A model generated the notes under the pieces. It saw nothing but the letters and a program-made list of their open reading frames with translations, was not told the DNA's origin and did not search any database. From the NCBI RefSeq assembly GCF_001956295.1, contig NZ_MRTD01000008.1, positions 248,001-312,000 on the forward strand: a DNA stretch of 64,000 nt, read 5' to 3'. How positions within the stretch are numbered: position 1 is the first letter of the stretch; the number at the start of each line of letters is the position of its first letter. The DNA comes from Paenibacillus sp. FSL A5-0031. Its GTDB lineage: Bacteria; Bacillota; Bacilli; Paenibacillales; Paenibacillaceae. Position numbers and translations under genes: made by a program. Positions 60,329-64,000 of the stretch are shown here, in pieces.

Positions 60329-61681
60329 TCATGCGGCTAATGGAAATCCAAGAGAAAATATAGCACCGCCGCCCTTGTTGTTGCCTGCTGTAATGAGGCC
60401 CCCGCATCGTTCCACAATCGCTCGCGATATAGCTAGGCCGAGGCCAGACTCCCCGTCCTTGCCTTTCACAAAACGATGAAATAAATAAGGAAGAAGCTCA
60501 TCCGGAATGCCGCCGCCATCATCGGACACCGATATTTCTATGCGGCCTTTCTTAGCCGAAGCATGAATATAAATATTTTTATCCGCATGTCGAATCGCGT
60601 TAGTTACAACGTTAAGCATCGCTTGCAGAAGCTTGTCTTGGTCTGCTCGTACAATCAGCTGTTCATGCTCATCATAGCTTGGATGCAGTGTAATTCCTTT
60701 TTTGACGAGCATAGGGTTTACACGTTCAATCGTCTCAGCGAGCAAATCCTTTAAACACACCAACGAGGGCTGATAAATATCCTCCTCGCTGTCCAGCTTC
60801 GCTAACAACGTCATTTCGGTAACCAAATTTTTTAGTCTGTCACTTTCACTTAAAATAATGTCCAAGCCTTTATAAACACTTTCACCTTCAAAAACACCGT
60901 CTCTAATGCCTTCCGCATAACCCGCAATGGACATTAAAGGTGATTTCAGCTCATGTGAAGCATTTTGAAAAAACTGCTTTTGCGCACGGTTAAAGCGATT
61001 AAGCTCGTCAGCCATTTCAAAAACGACCTGTGCAACAGAACCAATCTCCCCCCCTGCCTTTACGCGTTTCACCTTGGAAAACTGGCGGCTCTTCACCTTT
61101 GTCAATTCTTCTTTTAATTTCATGAGCGGCTTGATTAGCTTCCTCGTGATCAAATGGCTGAGCACCAGCATCAGCATTCCGCCCAAACCGAATACAAGAA
61201 GCAAACGTTTCAGCAGCGCCTGTTCAATTTCTTTGATTTTGCTGACTGGCGTAAAGAGCGTCAAGGTACCCTGCGGAATGGCGTTCACTTCAACAAGAAA
61301 CCCTTTATCCGTACCATCTACTACCTTACCAACGCTCGTAATGGCTGCTGTCTCCGTGCTCGACGCTTTACCGGCCTGCAAGGTTTGCATCGGCAATACC
61401 TCTTGCATAATATTTCCTTGGGTATCCGTAACGACGGCTTTAATGGATGGGTTAATTGACAATGCACTGGCAGATAGAGTCACCCGGCTATCTTCCGCTG
61501 ATTGGGTCACCATTTCCGTCTTCATAGTAGCGGACAGCGTTGCGCTTGCCATCTTCAATTCTTCCTTCTGCGCAACCATAAAATGATCCAATAATACATA
61601 ATGAATTAATAGCGCAGTGATCGATAACACAAGCACAAGCGCGATGCCAAAAGCGAGATTAATTTGATGAACGAGCTTCAT
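60329..61681 (-). CDS. Sensor histidine kinase (PhoR/BaeS-like)
   Basis: A 450-residue kinase with a first helix at about residues 9-30, an extracytoplasmic domain (about 31-165), a second helix, HAMP, the HisKA box F-F-Q-N-A-S-H-E-L-K-S-P-L-M (phospho-His), and HATPase with N-A-I-R-H-A, S-D-D-G-G-G-I and G-L-G-L-A-I. ATG 61681 follows the regulator stop by one base, and GGGG lies upstream. It pairs with the preceding response regulator. The signal is unknown. Confidence 0.94.
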   Translation of the reverse strand: MKLVHQINLAFGIALVLVLSITALLIHYVLLDHFMVAQKEELKMASATLSATMKTEMVTQSAEDSRVTLSASALSINPSIKAVVTDTQGNIMQEVLPMQTLQAGKASSTETAAITSVGKVVDGTDKGFLVEVNAIPQGTLTLFTPVSKIKEIEQALLKRLLLVFGLGGMLMLVLSHLITRKLIKPLMKLKEELTKVKSRQFSKVKRVKAGGEIGSVAQVVFEMADELNRFNRAQKQFFQNASHELKSPLMSIAGYAEGIRDGVFEGESVYKGLDIILSESDRLKNLVTEMTLLAKLDSEEDIYQPSLVCLKDLLAETIERVNPMLVKKGITLHPSYDEHEQLIVRADQDKLLQAMLNVVTNAIRHADKNIYIHASAKKGRIEISVSDDGGGIPDELLPYLFHRFVKGKDGESGLGLAISRAIVERCGGLITAGNNKGGGAIFSLGFPLAA

Positions 61682-61682
61682 A

Positions 61683-62399
61683 TTAATACACACCCCGATC
61701 TGTTCTCATTCGATAGCCATGACCCCATACCGACTCTATCGGTAAATGCTCTATTTTTTTTCGTATACGTTTAATAAGGTGATCGACTGCACGATCGCTG
61801 CCGAAATAATCGTCGCCCCAGACGAGTGTGAGCAGATCAGCTCTAGCAAAAGCACGATTCGGCTGCTCAATAAACACCTTGAGCATCGTGAATTCCTTGC
61901 TCGTCATGTCCACTTCCTCGCCTTGCCAGAATACACGTCTTTCCTCCAGCATCAATTGAAGCTCACCGAGCTCCAGCCGTGACAATGGCGTTGCAGCATT
62001 CGCCGTGTTTTCTTCGGCTTGGTTCATTTTATACCAGCGTTGGAGCTGCCGCTTTATGCGCGCCATCAGCTCGCGAGGACTAAACGGCTTAACTAAATAA
62101 TCGTCGCTCCCAAGCTCCAAGCCTAATATTTTATCAACCTCTGTATCTTTGGCTGAAATCATAATAATGGGCACTTCTGCCTCATTCCGAATTCGCCTGC
62201 ATAGCTCATAGCCATCCATTCCCGGCAGCATAATATCGAGCACCCACAGATCGGGAGGATTGGTTTGCCAAAGCTCCCATGCGTCCTCTGCATTTTCCAA
62301 ACCGACTGTCTGGTAATTTTCCTTCTGCAAATAAATCTCGACTAAATTACGTATATGAAAGTCATCATCCACAACGGCGATGCGATAATTGCTGTTCAC
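61683..62399 (-). CDS. OmpR-family response regulator
   Basis: A 238-residue regulator. The receiver has V-V-D-D-D-F-H-I-R-N and the phospho-Asp in L-W-V-L-D-I-M-L-P-G. The C-terminal winged helix has the typical L-T-S/L-V-W-G-D-D-Y-F-G-S-D-R-A-V-D-H-L-I-K-R. The start is best placed at GTG 62399 (N-S-N-Y-R-I-A-V-V-D-D-D), 9 nt after AGGGGG; the open frame to 62501 is an extension without an RBS. It is divergent from the secreted-protein gene, a plausible target. Confidence 0.92.
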   Translation of the reverse strand: MNSNYRIAVVDDDFHIRNLVEIYLQKENYQTVGLENAEDAWELWQTNPPDLWVLDIMLPGMDGYELCRRIRNEAEVPIIMISAKDTEVDKILGLELGSDDYLVKPFSPRELMARIKRQLQRWYKMNQAEENTANAATPLSRLELGELQLMLEERRVFWQGEEVDMTSKEFTMLKVFIEQPNRAFARADLLTLVWGDDYFGSDRAVDHLIKRIRKKIEHLPIESVWGHGYRMRTDRGVY

Positions 62400-62554
62400 C
62401 TTCACTAACCCCCTGAACATTTCTTCTATAAGTATACCAAGCCCACAATCGCAATGGGGTCGTGCCATCGTTTTTCCACAAATACACCAATGTTCTGACA
62501 CAGCCTTCTTGTAGAGTAAGACGAGTAAGACAAACCCATTAGGAGCGTGAAACC

Positions 62555-63217
62555 ATGAACCATAAGTTGATTATTTCCAGAGTTGTCCTTTCATCTGCTT
62601 TATTAATGTCCGCTGTTGCAGGCCCTGCCATCTCGAATGCAGCGTCTAAAGCGCCAGCACCTGAAAAATTCTCAATGCTGCAAAACGTAACAGCAAGCAC
62701 TTCCATCTCCGCAGATGCAACGACTGGTGTAGCTGTGGTCAACAGCTTTACTAATCCGCTCGACTTAGCCAAAAAGTATGCACCTGACACACTAGCGGAC
62801 TGGCAGGATACATTAGACCAATATGAGAAAACGATCGGCAGCACGATGAAAAACCTCATTTCATCTGTTGAAGCAATACCAGCAATTTCAGCTGGCAAGG
62901 AAACGATCTCTATTTCTAAATCGGAGAATGTCGGAACTTTATCAATGAGCACTGCTGCAGTGAAAATCTCAGATTCCACTAAACTAAATATTGCAACAGC
63001 TGATGTCGTTCAGCTTGATAAGAATACAGGAACGGCAGTTCAAATGACTGAGGCGACTATTAGCGAAGCCGACAGCGCTGACATGGCGTTTATTAGAGCA
63101 GAGATTAAGCTGGCGCAAGCGGTTCAAGCTGAAGATGCTGCTGCTATAAAGCAATCACTGAGCGAGCTTCTTGTACAATACAAACAGCAAATCGCTGATT
63201 GGAAAGCAGAGAAGTAA
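62555..63217 (+). CDS. Secreted protein of unknown function
   Basis: A 220-residue protein with a clear Sec signal peptide (residues 1 to about 29; L-I-I-S-R-V-V-L-S-S-A-L-L, then A-I-S-N-A-A-S). The mature part is acidic and rich in Ala, Thr and Ser, with a helical C-terminal half (A-D-M-A-F-I-R-A-E-I-K-L-A-Q-A) and no Cys. Not recognised. TAGGAG lies upstream of the ATG. It is divergent from the two-component operon and may be regulated by it. Confidence 0.75.
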   Translation: MNHKLIISRVVLSSALLMSAVAGPAISNAASKAPAPEKFSMLQNVTASTSISADATTGVAVVNSFTNPLDLAKKYAPDTLADWQDTLDQYEKTIGSTMKNLISSVEAIPAISAGKETISISKSENVGTLSMSTAAVKISDSTKLNIATADVVQLDKNTGTAVQMTEATISEADSADMAFIRAEIKLAQAVQAEDAAAIKQSLSELLVQYKQQIADWKAEK

Positions 63218-63233
63218 AACCTATAGAAAAGGA

Positions 63234-63275
63234 AACAAGCTCACCTCCTTGTTGAGGTGAGCTTGTTTTTTTTTT
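63234..63275 (+). terminator. Terminator after the secreted-protein gene
   Basis: ACAAGCTCACCTC pairs with GAGGTGAGCTTGT (13 bp, 6-nt loop), followed by nine or more T. Confidence 0.85.
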
Positions 63276-63370
63276 CGCATTTGCTTACGCATCTAACGGT
63301 GGAAAATTACTGTTTCTAAGCTTTGCAGCATAATTTAAAGTGAAGTCTTAGCCAAGGATGTGTGTATGCC

Positions 63371-64000
63371 ATGAAACGTAATCAGCAAGCCTCACGAAAG
63401 CTCGATAAGCCTAATTTTCTTGTCATCCTGGTGGATGAGGAACGTTATCCCCCTGTATATGAGAACGCCGAAATAAAAAAATGGCGCAAAAAAAATCTAA
63501 TCGCACAGGAGCTGTTGAAAGAAAACTCTATGGAGTTCCATAGGCACTACATTGGGAGCTCCGCATGCTGCCCAAGCCGGGCAACCTTGTTTACCGGACA
63601 TTACCCATCGCTCCACGGCGTCAGCCAAACGGTCGGAATCGCCAAAGAGTCTTTCGATTCCGATGTGCATTGGCTGGATAAAAACACCGTTCCTACGATG
63701 GGCGACTATTTCCGCGAAGCCGGCTATCAGACGCACTACAAAGGAAAATGGCATATAACCAATGCAGATATTATCGTTCCTGGCACCCACAACAGCATTC
63801 CAAGCTTTGATCCTTTGACAGGCGTACCAGACAGAGAGCGAACCGACTTATATTACCAAGCTAATCGCCTGAATGACTTCGGCTTCTCTGACTGGATTGG
63901 TCCGGAGCCAAATGGAAAAAATCCGCGTAATTCCGCCTCCTCTGCAGGTTTCGGAATAAGCGGACGCGATGTCGTCTATGGTGAGGAAACTGTAATGCTG
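63371..64000 (+). CDS. Sulfatase family protein, 3' end outside window
   Basis: The frame is open from ATG 63371 to the right edge (210 codons). The N terminus has L-D-K-P-N-F-L-V-I-L-V-D-E-E-R, where Asp binds the metal. The formylglycine motif is C-C-P-S-R-A-T-L-F-T-G, in which the first Cys would be converted to formylglycine. A further sulfatase feature is G-Y-Q-T-H-Y-K-G-K-W-H. There is no signal peptide, so it is probably cytoplasmic. RBS AAGGATG at 11 nt. The substrate cannot be told. Confidence 0.9.
   Translation, partial: MKRNQQASRKLDKPNFLVILVDEERYPPVYENAEIKKWRKKNLIAQELLKENSMEFHRHYIGSSACCPSRATLFTGHYPSLHGVSQTVGIAKESFDSDVHWLDKNTVPTMGDYFREAGYQTHYKGKWHITNADIIVPGTHNSIPSFDPLTGVPDRERTDLYYQANRLNDFGFSDWIGPEPNGKNPRNSASSAGFGISGRDVVYGEETVML

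Noticed and set aside
61074..61586. 170-codon plus-strand frame opposite the PhoR-like kinase
   Set aside because: Antisense shadow of the sensor domain with no RBS or family features.

Overview
The window looks like chromosome from a Paenibacillus-type spore-forming Firmicute. It carries a GerA-type spore germinant receptor operon, two YesM-type sensor kinases (one with its YesN partner), two CUT1 sugar transporters without a dedicated ATPase, a threonyl-tRNA synthetase under a T-box, strong GGAGG ribosome binding sites with many GTG/TTG starts, and compact hairpin-plus-T-run terminators. Both strands are used in short operons. No tRNA, rRNA, CRISPR array, prophage or insertion sequence was seen. 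Both edges cut a gene: a YesM kinase on the left and a sulfatase on the right.

Layout. 1-2.7 kb: end of a YesM kinase facing an orphan Cache sensor. 2.8-5.7 kb: methionine importer metQ-metN-metP with a structured leader. 5.7-8.05 kb: thrS with T-box. 8.2-18.2 kb: mixed genes (CBS protein, LysR/MFS pair, DJ-1 protein, AraC regulator, a short pyruvate kinase, small proteins, MerR/MFS pair, formamidase). 18.5-25.1 kb: a dead GH4 glycosidase fragment, a DMT transporter, then a ROK-controlled sugar operon (binding protein, two permeases, PIG-L deacetylase). 25.2-32.3 kb: CDF transporter, lipoprotein, nucleotidyltransferase, DUF457-like membrane protein, serine hydrolase, deacetylase-like protein, an unlisted 59-aa small ORF, an HTH protein and a thioredoxin-like protein. 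32.5-36.7 kb: SNF2 helicase and its partner. 36.7-38.4 kb: hflX behind a long attenuator with a 13-codon leader peptide. 38.4-44 kb: aldo/keto reductase, udk, intergenic repeats, MFS, polysaccharide deacetylase, CopD-like protein. 44.1-53.3 kb: sugar sensing and uptake operon YesN-YesM-RbsB-like-binding protein-binding protein-permeases. 53.5-56.3 kb: ABC-2 exporter, with a frameshifted permease, controlled by an unusual ABC-like/LytTR fusion. 56.4-60.2 kb: gerK-type operon. 60.3-62.4 kb: PhoPR-like two-component pair divergent from a secreted protein. 63.4-64 kb: sulfatase start.

The most interesting signals are three. (1) The hflX leader has a peptide containing R-V-R, the arrest motif known from macrolide-inducible leaders, followed by a perfectly complementary 14-nt antiterminator/terminator pair. 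(2) A regulator fuses a degenerate ABC ATPase domain to a LytTR DNA-binding domain. A promoter with five 21-bp-phased ATTCA-type repeats, the spacing expected for LytTR operators, lies between it and the exporter genes. (3) The 44-53 kb operon resembles a three-component sugar sensing system coupled to a transporter. Several genes are damaged or altered: the GH4 remnant, the permease frameshift, a sensor without a kinase, and a deacetylase and a pyruvate kinase with changed key residues.
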